Positions 17,156 through 27,405 of a stretch of DNA of 56,447 bases are shown here, piece after piece (position 1 is the first letter of the stretch; the number at the start of each line of letters is the position of its first letter). The notes beneath the pieces were generated by a model that saw only the letters and a list, made by a program, of their open reading frames with translations, did not search any database and was not told where the DNA came from. Where the stretch lies: positions 1 through 56,447 of the forward strand of contig CAZOOP010000023.1 in NCBI GenBank assembly GCA_964581465.1, given 5' to 3'. Position numbers and translations under genes: made by a program. This DNA is from WJMB01 sp964581465. GTDB taxonomy: Bacteria > RBG-13-66-14.

Positions 17156-17317
17156 AGTATAACATTACCAATAATGCTTGAAAGGAACGCGGCGAGCGAC
17201 GTTAAAAGGACACTCGGTTATTCGGATATGTGGAAACAGCTATCGTAACTATAGGTTAGAGTTAGCCTGATGATCCAAAAAACGGCCGTCGGGCCTATCT
17301 GCTCAGGTGTATTAAAC

Positions 17318-17720
17318 TAGGGATCATGTAACCTGACGGACCAGTTGGGTGGTGTATCCCGCAGGTAGTCGAGACAGTTTTCATCGTCGCGGTGGCTGAA
17401 TCTGAACGGCCTTTCTCTGATAAAGAGCCTGTCGTTGCGTATGAAGCCGCCGTTGTGGGCTTATTGCCGTCGCTCGCCGTAGCCCCGGCAGCTATCGAGG
17501 CCGTTGATATGTGTTTGTCCATCAGCGAAATCCTATTGGCGGTTGATGCGTATATGGCGTATCCCATTGATCGACAGCCTGTTTTCGACCTTCCAGCCGT
17601 CGGTGTTGACGATCTGTTCCACCTTGGACTTTTCCAGCTCGGCGGCGCTGTGCTCCCTTTTGGATTCGGAATGTATATTTATTGCCATGTCGCTTGCAAT
17701 TATACTTACCATCGGCTAAC
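17318..17720 (-). pseudogene. IS1595-family transposase relic, second copy
   Basis: Minus-strand translation in shifting frames gives DGQTHINGLDSCRGYGERRQ and then IRERPFRFSHRDDENCLDYLR. These line up with the HING...YAK and RERPFRFNHRDDE blocks of the relic at 33-608. Stops and frameshifts interrupt it throughout. GGGATCAT at 17320 is a degraded copy of the common end motif. Confidence 0.7.
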
Positions 17721-18136
17721 TTATAGTGATTCTTATGATTACATTTTGGGCAACAAATGTGCCGGTCGGTTGCTCGGTTTTATGCCACTTTTTGACCCCC
17801 TGTTTTGTGGCAAAACATCACAGTCCATCCCGTATGTTAACAGCATGTTACATACAGGTAGCGGTCCGAACACGGCATACGATCCCTTAAACTATCATCG
17901 GCAGGCTGCTTGCACTTTCTACTCTTCGACCAGGTATGCCTAGCTCCGCCACAAGAGCACAATTCAGAGGTCATGCTTTCCGCTTCTAACACCTTATCAA
18001 AATGCAATTACCGAAGCGCATCGCTCCACGGAATGCAGGTGCCCCCTGTGGAGGCACGCCTCAAAAACAATACATCATGCGCAAGTAAGGGTAGAGGATG
18101 TGCGTCTAGAACCAAAGCAGGTTATCCCAGCCCCTT

Positions 18137-18316
18137 GGCGGAGCGGGCCTACACCCGAGCCGAAGACCACCATCGCTCCCACGGCGAGGCGTTGGCACGT
18201 TTCTTGCGGAGTCCGGGGCTGTGAAGCCGGGATGCCACCCCGCCCTGCTGCAAGAAACGTGCCAACGCCGGTCCGGGCCAACGTATCACTCCGGTTGGGA
18301 GGAGGCCCGCTCCGCC
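18137..18316. repeat. Nested palindrome, copy 3 (loop reversed)
   Basis: Inner arms are at 18188-18207 and 18250-18269 (perfect, 42-nt loop). Outer arms are at 18137-18150 and 18303-18316 (14 bp, perfect). The loop reads GGAGT...CCCTGCT, the reverse complement of the AGCAGGGCGGGG...ACTCC order of most other copies. It lies 46 bp past the 3' end of the large barrel gene at 18362. No gene start lies just beyond it in either direction. Confidence 0.9.
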
Positions 18317-18361
18317 GGTCGGCGAAACGGCAGGTGTCGACGGTGGGAAGCCGGTTGAGGA

Positions 18362-21300
18362 TTAGAAAAAGAGCTTGGCGAGCAGCTCACCGCGATGGAC
18401 CGACTCGCGCTCGGGCTCGTTCTCGCCAGTGTAGCTGAAGGTCAGGGTGAGGCTGCGGCCCAGGCTGATCGAGAGCCAGGCCCGCCAGCGGTGATCGACT
18501 CCGGGGCGCCGGTAGATCAGCGATTCCGTGGTCGGCGGGCCGTCCAGGTCGTGTTCGCGGCGGCGCCAGGAGAGCTCGAGGGAACCCCAGTCGGCCAGGG
18601 AGACCCCCAGGGCCGGGTGGAGGGTCCAGCTGATCAGCTCGGAGCGTCCCGCGGCGGCGTCCTGGAGGGCGTCGCGGTACTCCAGACGCAGGCGGGGCCG
18701 CCAGGGACCGAAGGTCAGCCGAGGCTCGAGCCAGGCCTCGTAGCGTTGGACGCGGCGTTCGGAATCCCCGGCTCCGTAGTAGGCCGGTGCATCGGAGCGC
18801 CACTCCTCGACGAAGCGCCCGCCGGCGTAGAGGCGCAGCGGAGTGAGAGGGGCCAGGTCGCCGCGCAGCTCCCAGGCGCGCTCGCCGAAACGCTCGCGAC
18901 GGGGACGCAGCCGGGCGTCCAGACCGTCGGACCAGCGGAAGGAGGCTCCCAGGCCACCCCGGGCGCTGGTCGGCCAGAGCTCGAGATCCACCCGGGTCTC
19001 GAGCTCGCCGCTAAGGGCCTCCTCGTCGAACAGTGAGGTAAACAACGCCCGTTCGAGGGTGGAGCCTGGTCCGGTTCCGGCGGCCCGCATTGAAACGTCG
19101 AGCTGAAAGAGCTCGGCCCAGGCGGCCCGACTGAAACGGCGCGGGGTCAACGAGAGGGCCAGGCCTGCGGCGGCATCGACGGCGCGCAGCGGCTCGCCGG
19201 CGGGCAGCAGCTCGCGGTCGTAGTAAGCCTCGGGATCGCCGGGATCGAAGATGTAGATCCAGCCGCCGGGATCGTCGGGGTCCTCCTCGCGCCGGTAGGA
19301 GCCCACACCGTCGGGGGAGTAGACGAACTGCTCGATCAGCGGATAGCTCCAGGAGCGGGCCAGCTCGTAATCCAGGTCCAGGGTCAGTCCGCCCGAGGCC
19401 GCCGTCCAGCCCAGGTCCAGTCCGCCCGAGTCGGTGACGCCGTCCACCTCGAGGGGCTCTTCACGGCGGTCGAAGGCGTCGCGGCGCAGGTAGGCCAGTC
19501 TCAGGCGCAGGCTGTCGCTGTGCCAGCGCAGTGTCGAGCGGTGGCTGAGGTGCCCGGCCTCGAGGGGCCGCCCGTCATCCAGCGCGCCGTAACTACGCCC
19601 GGCCAATAGTTCGTAATCCAGGGCCAAGCCCGGGACGGGCGACCAGCCCAGGCCGAGGAGGTAGTCGGCGGTCCGACGGTCCGGCGAGCCCCGGCGCTCG
19701 TCCAGGGCCAGCTCGGCGCGGGGTCGCCAAGCCCCCAGGGAAGGCGCCAGCTCGAGCCGGTGAATCTCCGCGCCCAGCTCGACCTTCTCCCCGGGCTCCT
19801 CGGCGTCGTCGCTCCAGCCCGACTGACGCCGGTAGGTGTAGTTCAAGCCGACGGAACCGGGCCAGTCCAAACCGGCCGCGAGTTCGAACTGCCGGCGCCG
19901 CAGTTCCCGGGGTGGAGAGGAATCCACCTCTTGAGTGTAGACGCGCCCGGGGGGGATGTCGCGGCGCAGACCGCCGCCGCCCAGCCAGAGCCGGGGTCCG
20001 TCGGCGAAACGATAGCCGAGTCGACCCTCGAGTCGCTCGAGCAGGGCCGTGGCGACGGGATCGTAGCCCCAGCGCAAATGGAGCTCAGGATCGCCCTGTT
20101 GGGGGGTCAGGGCGCGGAAGTCGGCCTCGCGGCGCTCGCCGGAGAGCTCGAAACTCAGGGCGTCGTCGCCCAGGGGCAGTTCGCCGGAGAGATCGAGACG
20201 CCCGGCGAGTCCGGCGTTATCATCATCGTGGCGCGGCGAGAGCGTGTTCAGGTCCTTCTCGGAGAGAGCCAGCTCCAGCTCGCCGTCGAGCCATTCGCCG
20301 CGCAGGCCGCCGGTCAACAGGGCCAGGCGGTGGCGCCGCGGGGCGGGCAGGGTCCAGCTTCGCCGCTGGTAATCCCCGCCTACCCGGGGCTCGAAGCGAT
20401 AGTTTCCGGTACCGGGATCGTAGATCAGCTCGTAGCCGCCCCGGCCGTCGCCGACATACTCGTAGGCTCCCGCGCCGTCGAGGGGCCGGACCAGGGGATC
20501 GTCCCCGGACCGTTCGAGGTCCTCACGGTCTTCCTCGCCCATCCCCCAAAGGTCGGCCTCGGCGTCGTCGGCTTCGTCATAGTAGCTCAGGCTCCAGTCC
20601 AGGGCGCCCAGGGTCAGCCGCAGGCCGCCACCGTAGAGGTTGCGGCGGTAGCCCCGGGCGCTGTATTCGAAGCGCACCAGCAGCTCGGCTCCCACCGGCG
20701 GGCTCAACGTCGGGTTGAGAGTCAGGGAACCCCGACTGTAATCGATGGTGTAATCGGCGTCCAGGCCGCGCTCCAGCAGGTGCTCGTCCAGGTAGACGCG
20801 TTCCGATCCGGGCACGACGACCAGGTTGGTCTCGCCGTAGTTGCCCTGAAGCAGGTACGGCCCGGCCACCCCGGGCGTGGGGGTGAAGCGCCAGGCGGCG
20901 CTCTGGGCCGGCGAAGCGCTCAGGACCGCCAGCGCCCCCCAGGCGTCGTAGTCCAGGCGGACCTGCCCACCCTCCAGACGTCGCCGCCCCGGACCGTAGC
21001 TCTCCTCGACACTGCCCAAGGGTCCGGCGAGATCGTAATCGCCCAAATCGAGTCGCAGGTTGTCGGTCCAGGCCGAAAGCCGGATCTCGTCAAGCTCCTC
21101 CAGCTCCGCCGTGGTGCCCTCGGGGCGCACCGGCAGGTCCTGATCGCTGAGCACCCCCTCCAGGCGCAGCCCTCCGGTGAGCTCCCCGGAGAGGCTCACG
21201 TCCAGGGACTGGATGATCCCCAACCCGCCCGCCGAATCCAACCGTAGTCCAACACCCTTGGAACCGCTGACCTCGAGGTTGTCGCCAGAACCACGATAGG

Positions 21301-21703
21301 GCGCCGACGACGCCGGGAGGTTCAAAGCCGGCACCGACGCCTCCGCGAGGGGCAGGTGACGATAGCTGACCGTCAGCGGCGTCCCCGAGGGGGGCGGCTC
21401 GCCGAGGAGCTCCAGCAGACCCGTGTCGTAGTCCAGCCGGTACTCGACCAGGGGATCGAGCACCCGACCGTCCAGCACAACCCGTTCCGAGAAGCGCACC
21501 AGCCGCACGTCGGGCAGGGGGAACTCCACCCGACGCCCATCGGGCTCGAGCTCCACCTCGATCCGGGGCAGCGCCCGATAGACCCGCACCTCTCCAGCGA
21601 TGTCCAGCGACGGCTCCCCAGCGGCCCGGGAAGCCAAACCCGGGATCGACAGGAGGAACGGCAGGATCGTCAGGGACACCAATGGATGACGAGTGTGGTT
21701 CAT
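18362..21703 (-). CDS. Large predicted outer-membrane beta-barrel protein
   Basis: A 1113-aa exported protein. A signal peptide follows the chosen ATG at 21703 (MNHTRHPLVSLTILPFLLSIPGLASRA). The N-terminal third has two similar modules, EPDGRRVEFPLPDVRLV...VLDPLVEYRLDYDTGLLELL and VVPGSERVYLDEHLLERGLDADYTIDYSRGSLTL, a pattern (predicted beta domains giving a named, defined start value) seen in large surface proteins of FCB-type bacteria. From about residue 370 on, alternating polar/apolar strands, many Tyr/Trp/Arg girdle residues and a terminal aromatic (KLFF) indicate a very large beta-barrel. No TonB box or plug was recognised. The specific role is unknown. Palindrome copies 3 and 4 flank it on both sides. 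Confidence 0.75.
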   Translation of the reverse strand: MNHTRHPLVSLTILPFLLSIPGLASRAAGEPSLDIAGEVRVYRALPRIEVELEPDGRRVEFPLPDVRLVRFSERVVLDGRVLDPLVEYRLDYDTGLLELLGEPPPSGTPLTVSYRHLPLAEASVPALNLPASSAPYRGSGDNLEVSGSKGVGLRLDSAGGLGIIQSLDVSLSGELTGGLRLEGVLSDQDLPVRPEGTTAELEELDEIRLSAWTDNLRLDLGDYDLAGPLGSVEESYGPGRRRLEGGQVRLDYDAWGALAVLSASPAQSAAWRFTPTPGVAGPYLLQGNYGETNLVVVPGSERVYLDEHLLERGLDADYTIDYSRGSLTLNPTLSPPVGAELLVRFEYSARGYRRNLYGGGLRLTLGALDWSLSYYDEADDAEADLWGMGEEDREDLERSGDDPLVRPLDGAGAYEYVGDGRGGYELIYDPGTGNYRFEPRVGGDYQRRSWTLPAPRRHRLALLTGGLRGEWLDGELELALSEKDLNTLSPRHDDDNAGLAGRLDLSGELPLGDDALSFELSGERREADFRALTPQQGDPELHLRWGYDPVATALLERLEGRLGYRFADGPRLWLGGGGLRRDIPPGRVYTQEVDSSPPRELRRRQFELAAGLDWPGSVGLNYTYRRQSGWSDDAEEPGEKVELGAEIHRLELAPSLGAWRPRAELALDERRGSPDRRTADYLLGLGWSPVPGLALDYELLAGRSYGALDDGRPLEAGHLSHRSTLRWHSDSLRLRLAYLRRDAFDRREEPLEVDGVTDSGGLDLGWTAASGGLTLDLDYELARSWSYPLIEQFVYSPDGVGSYRREEDPDDPGGWIYIFDPGDPEAYYDRELLPAGEPLRAVDAAAGLALSLTPRRFSRAAWAELFQLDVSMRAAGTGPGSTLERALFTSLFDEEALSGELETRVDLELWPTSARGGLGASFRWSDGLDARLRPRRERFGERAWELRGDLAPLTPLRLYAGGRFVEEWRSDAPAYYGAGDSERRVQRYEAWLEPRLTFGPWRPRLRLEYRDALQDAAAGRSELISWTLHPALGVSLADWGSLELSWRRREHDLDGPPTTESLIYRRPGVDHRWRAWLSISLGRSLTLTFSYTGENEPERESVHRGELLAKLFF

Positions 21704-21749
21704 GGCTCGATTAGGCTTCCGCGGCCCACGAAAACGGCGCGGCCAACCC

Positions 21750-21936
21750 CCACCCGCGCCCTTTGCCGGCCTTCGGCCTACCGGCGGCGTTTGCACAACC
21801 GGCGAGGCGTTGGCACGTTTCTTGCAGCAGAGCGGGGCGGCCTCCCGCCGTGATGGACCCGAAACTCCGCAAGAAACGTGCCAACGCCGGGCGGGGACGG
21901 TGGGGTTCGAGGTGGGGGGGCAAAGGGCGCGGGTGG
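21750..21936. repeat. Nested palindrome, copy 4
   Basis: Inner arms are at 21806-21825 and 21869-21888 (perfect, 43-nt loop AGCAGAGCGGGG...ACTCC). Outer arms are at 21750-21767 and 21919-21936 (18 bp, perfect). It lies 58 bp past the RseC gene's 3' end and upstream of the large barrel gene, so its leftward sigma-54-like arm points at that gene. The outer-arm core CGCGCCCTTTGCC is shared with copy 8. Confidence 0.9.
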
Positions 21937-21993
21937 TCGGCTATAGGCGAAACGGAGGCCGCAGGGCCCCCGTGACGTTGGGCTGGTATGGGT

Positions 21994-22452
21994 TCAGCTC
22001 GCGGGCGGGCAGTCCGGCGTGTCGACGGTGTCGACCGGACCCAGGCGGTCGATGAGCCGCACCAGGGGTCGGCGTCGCTTGCGCTTGCCGAGGCGGGCGG
22101 CCAGCCAAAAGAATCCGGCCAGGCAGAGAATCCCCCCGCCGGCGGCCAGGCCGGTACCGCTGTCGGTGGAAATATCGACGAGGAAAGAGACTAGCAGAAA
22201 ACCAAGGGTGAAGCCGACCAGGGGCAGGATGAACAGCACGGCTCCGGCGCTGATGAAACGGCGTGGCTCGATCTCGAGGCGGACCAGCTCGCCGGGCTCG
22301 GCGCCGATCGGATTGTCGGCGACCAGGGAATAAGGCTTGTCCGGGTTGAGGGATGCACAGATCTTGCAGTCGCCGCATTCGGCGTTGCGCTGGATCACGA
22401 CCTCGGCGGAGCCGTCGTCGCGCAGGTTCAGCACCTTGGCGGTTTCGATCAT
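21994..22452 (-). CDS. RseC/MucC-family membrane protein
   Basis: A 152-aa inner-membrane protein. The N-terminal soluble part has the family Cys cluster (AECGDCKICASLN, three Cys), then PYSLVADNPIGAEPGELVRLEIEPRRFI and two transmembrane helices (about 70-90 and 100-118), ending in a basic cytoplasmic tail. RseC proteins modulate envelope stress signalling or reduce SoxR together with Rsx/Rnf complexes. No rnf/rsx genes are in view. It starts 4 bp after the upstream barrel gene's stop, so it is probably coupled to it. Confidence 0.85.
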   Translation of the reverse strand: MIETAKVLNLRDDGSAEVVIQRNAECGDCKICASLNPDKPYSLVADNPIGAEPGELVRLEIEPRRFISAGAVLFILPLVGFTLGFLLVSFLVDISTDSGTGLAAGGGILCLAGFFWLAARLGKRKRRRPLVRLIDRLGPVDTVDTPDCPPAS

Positions 22453-22456
22453 TGGA

Positions 22457-23761
22457 TTAGAGCTGGGCCTCGGCGCGCACCCAACCGGTGATCTCCCGGC
22501 TCTCGTCGACCTCGCTGTCTTCGATGTCGTAGAGCCCCACGGCCCACTGGCGGTAGTCGGCGCCCAGCATCAGGGACAGCCAACCCGCCTCGGAGACGGG
22601 GAACCACTCGATCCGGGGACCGATGTAGAAGGAGGCGTCCAGGGAGTCATCGCCGTCGGTGCCGGTAACGTCCTCGCCGGCGGTGGAGGGTTCGATGTAG
22701 CCTCCGGCCAGAGCCACACGCCAGTAATCGCCCAGGCGCACGCCGGGCTCGACGTGAATCGCGTAGGCCAGGGTGCCGGCGATGGGATCCTGGGAGTCGT
22801 AGGGCGTGTAGACGTTGAGGCCGTCGGCGTCGTGGGAGCTCCAGTAGTCGACGTGAGCGGCCACGTAGCCGTCAAACCAGTCTTCGGTGACCCGCACCTC
22901 GGGATAGAACAGCAGGTGGACACCGCCGGTTTCCTGACCCGAGCTGGCGTACTCGTCCAGGTCGTCGTAGGCGTGGTAGGCCACGGTGAGGCGGTAGGCG
23001 GGATTGACGCTGTAATCGGAGAGGGTCAGCCCCAGTGCCAGGGTCTGCAATGGGTTGTGCCGGGTGACCAGGGGATCGGTGAACTGGCTCTGCCGCAGCA
23101 CCCAGGCCGGGGGGACGATGTTCACGCGGACACCGGGGACCCGGGAGACATACTGGTCGAAGAAGAGCCAGCGGACGTCGTGGGGCTGGGAATCGGCCAG
23201 GGCGTAGAGGTCCACGGCGAAGCCGTCGGCGGCGTAGCCCAGGCGCAGGCCGGCCAACAGGGTGTCGCTGGACTCCTCGGTTTCACCCAGTCCCAGCAGG
23301 ACCTCGTAGTTCAGCGCGCCGTAATCGTGACCCAGGCGCAGGCCCAGGGGCTCGGCGTCGTAGATCAGGCCCGGAGCGTCCAGACCCCAGAGCTCGTGGT
23401 TGTAGAAGCCCTCGGCGCCCCAACGCAGGTCGTGGAGACCGGCGGCGACGCGCTCCAGCCAGGGGAAGCTAACCTCGACGAAAGCCTCGCCGAGCTCGAC
23501 GTCCAATTCGTCGTCCAGCGCCGCATAGTCGACCTCTAGGGAGCCGTGGACGCGGCCCCAATCGCCCAGTTCCTCGCTCAAGCGGGGCCGAAAGTGCAAC
23601 TCGCCGAAGTAGAGGCCGTCGCCGTCGCCGCCGCCGTCGTCGGTCAGGGAACGGGTGAAGTCAGAGCCGAAGCGGGTGTCCAGCTCGGCGGAGAACTCGA
23701 ATCCCGCGACGAGGCCCGCGGCGAGGATGACGGTGAGCACCGTCAGCTTGGTCAAGCGCAT
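22457..23761 (-). CDS. Predicted outer-membrane beta-barrel (porin-like) protein
   Basis: A 434-aa exported protein with a signal peptide (LTKLTVLTVILAAGLVAG) followed by regular amphipathic beta strands rich in Asp, Tyr and Trp, and a C-terminal ITGWVRAEAQL strand. The pattern of repeated YxVxxGLG-like strands and acidic turns fits a 14-18-strand barrel. The start has GTGGAGG 4 bp upstream. It heads a pair with the RseC-like gene. No specific transport family could be named. Confidence 0.7.
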   Translation of the reverse strand: MRLTKLTVLTVILAAGLVAGFEFSAELDTRFGSDFTRSLTDDGGGDGDGLYFGELHFRPRLSEELGDWGRVHGSLEVDYAALDDELDVELGEAFVEVSFPWLERVAAGLHDLRWGAEGFYNHELWGLDAPGLIYDAEPLGLRLGHDYGALNYEVLLGLGETEESSDTLLAGLRLGYAADGFAVDLYALADSQPHDVRWLFFDQYVSRVPGVRVNIVPPAWVLRQSQFTDPLVTRHNPLQTLALGLTLSDYSVNPAYRLTVAYHAYDDLDEYASSGQETGGVHLLFYPEVRVTEDWFDGYVAAHVDYWSSHDADGLNVYTPYDSQDPIAGTLAYAIHVEPGVRLGDYWRVALAGGYIEPSTAGEDVTGTDGDDSLDASFYIGPRIEWFPVSEAGWLSLMLGADYRQWAVGLYDIEDSEVDESREITGWVRAEAQL

Positions 23762-23856
23762 GGAACCTCCACTTCCGGAAACAATAAAAAACGGTTGACT
23801 TCTTGTCTACGTTGCGAGGCGCCGTGGCGTTCCGTGAGTCGGGAGCGCGGCGTCGC

Positions 23857-24729
23857 CTAGGCTGGATCGGCGAGGTCCTCCTGCATCCGCATGGCGGCCC
23901 GGGCGGCGGCCTGGCGCCAATTGAGCTGCGAGGACTCGTGGGCGAAGATGATTCCCCGGCTGGAGTTGATCAGGTTGGAACCAGTCAGCGCCGGAGCCAA
24001 CTCGGCCGCCCCGGCTCCCTGGGCGCCGTAGCCGGGCAACAACAACGGCAGTCCATCGAGGATGTCAGCGGCGACCCTGAGATCATCAGGGTGGGTGGCG
24101 CCGAAAACGCAGCCCACGGCGCCCGGGTATTCACCGGCCAGCTCGCGGGCCAACTCGGCGGTGGCGCGCCACAACGGTCGGCCGTCCTCGAGAATCAGGT
24201 CCTGCAGGTCCGCCGAGCCCGGATTGCTCGTTTTGATCAGCAGGTACACCAGGCCGCCGTTCTCGGCGGCGGCGGACACCAGGGGCTCGACGGCGTCGCG
24301 TCCCAGGTAGGGGTTGACGGTCAGGGCGTCGACGGGGCAGGGGGCGTCGGGGCCGAAGAAGGCCTGGGCGTAGGCCTCGGCGGTGGAGCCGATGTCGCCG
24401 CGCTTGGCGTCGGCGATGACCAACAGATCGTTTTCGCGGGCGTGGGCGACGACGTCGACCAGAGCGCCCAGGGCGGCGGGGCCGGCGGCCTCGAAGAAGG
24501 CCCACTGGGGCTTGACGGCCGCGGCGAAGGGAGACACGGCCTCGGTGATCCCGCGGCAGAAGCGCCGGTAGCCCTCAGCGTAGCGCAGGGCCGGAGCGTC
24601 GGTCAACTGCTCGATCTCGTCGCGCAGTCCGGCGGGCAACCTGCCGTAGCGTGGGTCCAGCCCTACGCAGACCCGGGAGTTCTTCTCCACGATTCGCTCG
24701 TTGAGTCTGTCGAGGTAGCTCTTACTCAA
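23857..24729 (-). CDS. pyrF: Orotidine 5'-phosphate decarboxylase (type 2)
   Basis: The last step of UMP synthesis: OMP to UMP plus CO2. The protein has 290 aa, the longer type 2 form. The active-site motif is VIADAKRGDIGSTAEAYA, with the Asp-Lys-Asp charge network. The N-terminus has RVCVGLDPRYGRLP and AAVKPQWAFFEAAG; the phosphate-binding end is LLLPGYGAQGAG...NSSRGIIFA. The start is TTG at 24729, preceded by AAGGGAG. It overlaps the end of the TolC-like gene by 8 bp, so the two are coupled. No other pyrimidine gene is nearby. Confidence 0.95.
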   Translation of the reverse strand: MSKSYLDRLNERIVEKNSRVCVGLDPRYGRLPAGLRDEIEQLTDAPALRYAEGYRRFCRGITEAVSPFAAAVKPQWAFFEAAGPAALGALVDVVAHARENDLLVIADAKRGDIGSTAEAYAQAFFGPDAPCPVDALTVNPYLGRDAVEPLVSAAAENGGLVYLLIKTSNPGSADLQDLILEDGRPLWRATAELARELAGEYPGAVGCVFGATHPDDLRVAADILDGLPLLLPGYGAQGAGAAELAPALTGSNLINSSRGIIFAHESSQLNWRQAAARAAMRMQEDLADPA

Positions 24730-26047
24730 TCCCGCTCCCTTCGCCGATGAGCAGTTCCAACTGGTAGCAAGCCAGGGCGTAGCCCGCCCGGGCGTCGGTT
24801 AAGGCCCGCTCCGCGCCGGAGAGGTTGGCCTCGGCCTCCAGGGCGGCCAGTACCGTTCCCGAGCCCAGCTCCAGCTTGCGCTGGGCCAGCTCGAGGTCCT
24901 CGACGGCTCGCTCGTGGGTGGCCCGGGCGGCCTCGACGCTGCGTCGGGCGGCCTCGAGATCGTTGAGCGCCAGGCGCAGGTTTAGCTCGAGGCGGCGGTC
25001 GGTGTCGCGCTCGCCCAACCGGGCCTGCAGGCGGGAGAGGTTGGTCTGGGCCCGCCGGGCCTCACCGGCGAAACCGTCGAACAGGCTCCAGGAAAGGTAG
25101 GCCCCCACGGTGAAGTTGTAGTTCTCGTCCAGGGCGTCGGCGGGCAGGGGGGTCTCCTCCTGCCAGTTGTAGGAGCCCTGGAGGTAGAGCTGGGGCAGGT
25201 AACCGGAGAGGGCGGCGCGGTGATGGGCCTCGGTCTCCTCGATGAGCAACCCGGCGGCCCTGAGCTCGGGCGAGGAGCCCCGAGCCAGCTCCAGAGCCTC
25301 GTCGAGTTCCGTGGTCAGCGGCTCGACCTCGGGATCGACGACGACCAGCTCCCCGTCCAGGGGCAGGCCGCAGAGGAAGGCCAGGTTGGCACGAGCCGAA
25401 GCCAGGGCGTTCTCGGCCTGGATGACCGCCAGTTCGGCGTTATCCACCGCCGACCGGGCCTTGAGCGCCTCGGACGGGGAAAGCGAACCTAGCTTCTCCA
25501 TCGCTTCGGAGAGGCGCAACTGCTCGCGGGCCGAATCCAGGGAGCGCTGGACGCTGTTCAGCCCGGCCTGGGCGCGGTAGAGCTCGACCCAGGCCGCCCG
25601 GGTCTCGAAGGCCACCCGGGAGGTCATCGACTCGAGTTGGAGTTCGGCGCTGCGCACCGAGGAACGCGCCGCCGTAATCCCTTCGTAATTCTCGCCGCCC
25701 CGGTAGAGGTACAGGCTGGCCTGGGCGCCCAGGGAGATGCGGTTATCGACCTCCTCGGGCTTGCGGAAGTCGATCTCGCCGCCGGAGAGGGGGTCGTTGA
25801 AGGTCATCGTGCTGGGCCCGGACCAGTTGCGCGAGTAGCCGCCGGTGACCCCGACCAGGGGCAGGTAGCTCCCCCAGGCGGCCAGACGGGCGGCCTGGGC
25901 GTAGTCCAGGGTGGCGCGGGCCTCATCGAGGCGGCGGTCCACCGCCAGGGCCAGCTCGACGGCCTCGTCGGCCGTCAGGACCCGTGATGCCGCACCGGCC
26001 AGGGCCGCCAAGCAGAGCAGGGCGATAATGAGACGGTTCTTAAGCAT
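24722..26047 (-). CDS. TolC-family outer-membrane efflux protein
   Basis: A 441-aa exported protein. A signal peptide (LKNRLIIALLCLAALAGAAS) is followed by LTADEAVELALAVDRRLDEARATLDYAQA, the classic OEP N-terminal helix. Two OEP repeats contain long coiled-coil helices (for example RAAWVELYRAQAGLNSVQRSLDSAREQLRLSEA and LNLRLALNDLEAARRSVEAARATHERAVEDLELAQRKLELG) and strand segments (YLPLVGVTGGYS, YLPQLYLQGSYN). It forms the outer-membrane channel of a tripartite pump or type I secretion system. No adaptor or inner-membrane pump gene is adjacent. Confidence 0.92.
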   Translation of the reverse strand: MLKNRLIIALLCLAALAGAASRVLTADEAVELALAVDRRLDEARATLDYAQAARLAAWGSYLPLVGVTGGYSRNWSGPSTMTFNDPLSGGEIDFRKPEEVDNRISLGAQASLYLYRGGENYEGITAARSSVRSAELQLESMTSRVAFETRAAWVELYRAQAGLNSVQRSLDSAREQLRLSEAMEKLGSLSPSEALKARSAVDNAELAVIQAENALASARANLAFLCGLPLDGELVVVDPEVEPLTTELDEALELARGSSPELRAAGLLIEETEAHHRAALSGYLPQLYLQGSYNWQEETPLPADALDENYNFTVGAYLSWSLFDGFAGEARRAQTNLSRLQARLGERDTDRRLELNLRLALNDLEAARRSVEAARATHERAVEDLELAQRKLELGSGTVLAALEAEANLSGAERALTDARAGYALACYQLELLIGEGSGIE

Positions 26048-26321
26048 CGGCCTCGGAATGCTGACGGCGGAGCCGCGTCTTCTGTAGTTTACCAACGGCG
26101 GAACCGCCGGTGGTGCGAAGTACTCGCTGAATCATCAAGTATTGTTGGACCGGATCACGTCATGCCAAGATCGTATGCAGTTGACGATAACGCATCCCAT
26201 AAGATGCCGGGCCGCTTTTCCGCCGCTCCAAACCCCTCTTCACCCATCAAGAGCCCGTTTGACAGTTAAAGTTAAGGGATCACTAAGCGGCAACGAACCA
26301 CAGCATTTCTGATTACCATTT

Positions 26322-26659
26322 GGGATTATCACTCGCACCGGAACCGACTCATCCAGCTAATAGACTTCATTCATTGCTTTATAGTTCACACTCGCCGCCC
26401 CTCTCATCCCGTTGCTTGGTGGCGATGGACACGGCCTTGACTTGAACTCCGCTGGAAGCCGGAAGCTGTTGGTTTCATTCAGATTTCGACAATGCTGTGG
26501 GTGAGGTATCTGCTGACGGCGCTCCATTGCCTGCTTTAGCAGCTTCGAACGTTATCCGCCTTCGCTGCTTGACGCCCCGCTGCGGCTAATCTCCGAGCAC
26601 AATTCTCGATCTGGCTTTCCTGAGTTGCGAATGTGTTGTTCATCTTCTGTGATGATCCC
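26322..26659 (+). repeat. MITE-like repeat, family B, copy 1
   Basis: A 338-bp element starting GGGATTATCACTCGCACCGG and ending CATCTTCTGTGATGATCCC, so its ends form imperfect inverted repeats. It matches 39853-40191 along its full length (338 against 339 bp) and 38300-38493 in part. It has no plausible open reading frame. The flank 26048-26321 has nothing else I can name. Confidence 0.7.
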
Positions 26660-26692
26660 TAACATTTTGATGAATGCAGTTCAACTTTGGGA

Positions 26693-27200
26693 TCATCACC
26701 TGAAACTGAACCTACGTCGAAAACTCAACAGAGCGGCATTTGGATCAGTAGTACTGACTACTACCTCATGATAGGCTTCGTTCGACGAGGCGAAGAGTTT
26801 ATCTACCCGCCAAGGCAGCTATTTGATAACAGTCAGCCTCCCCATGGCTGACAAGCTCAGGGGGCGAGATTGCAATCGCGACATCCCGACTCTCAACGCA
26901 CTCATAGGAGCCAGTCTGGCTTTGTGCCACCAAGCCACACATGGGTAACCACATGCTTGGGACGCCCGTAGCGACGGCACACACTAGAAAAAAACTACTT
27001 GACGCCGTTGGCCTCGATGACCATGCGCCTATCACAAGTAGCCTATCAACATGCATATATTATGAGTAAGCGTCGAGGGTTTATAATTGCAGGCCTGCAT
27101 GGCCTTGTCTCAGCCGCTTTTTCGAAGGAGGTCGGAGTTTCGAGCTGGAGTCGACTGGTCCTAGGTCGTGTGCGATGCCAAAGCTCATTTCCATCAAAAT
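26693..27200 (+). repeat. Relic element, family C, copy 1
   Basis: It begins GGGATCATCACCTGAAACTG. The block from about 26944 to 27200 (ATGCTTGGGACGCCCGTAGCGA..., GATGACCATGCGCCTATC..., GCCTATCAACATGCATATAT...) matches 50760-51010. It looks like a decayed transposon, but broken frames do not identify the transposase. 27201-27405 has no supportable gene. Confidence 0.5.
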
Positions 27201-27405
27201 GACTTCATCAGCATCCTTGCAGAAATGCAGCGGTCCATTATCTCTCTGCGGACTCCTGTGCATCGCATTCTGAAAATGTGGCTGGCACTGTTTGAGCCCG
27301 CACACCGGCCGGGATTCTCACTGTGGAGCTTCAGCGAACTCGCCAAGGCTCACCAACTAAAAACGACCGGTTGCAACCGATACCGGAGAGCTGATCAAGC
27401 GGTCC

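Noticed and set aside
17295..17943. Open frames of 90 and 183 codons
   Set aside because: They run through the decayed IS1595 transposase relic, and only interrupted frames give the recognisable transposase blocks.
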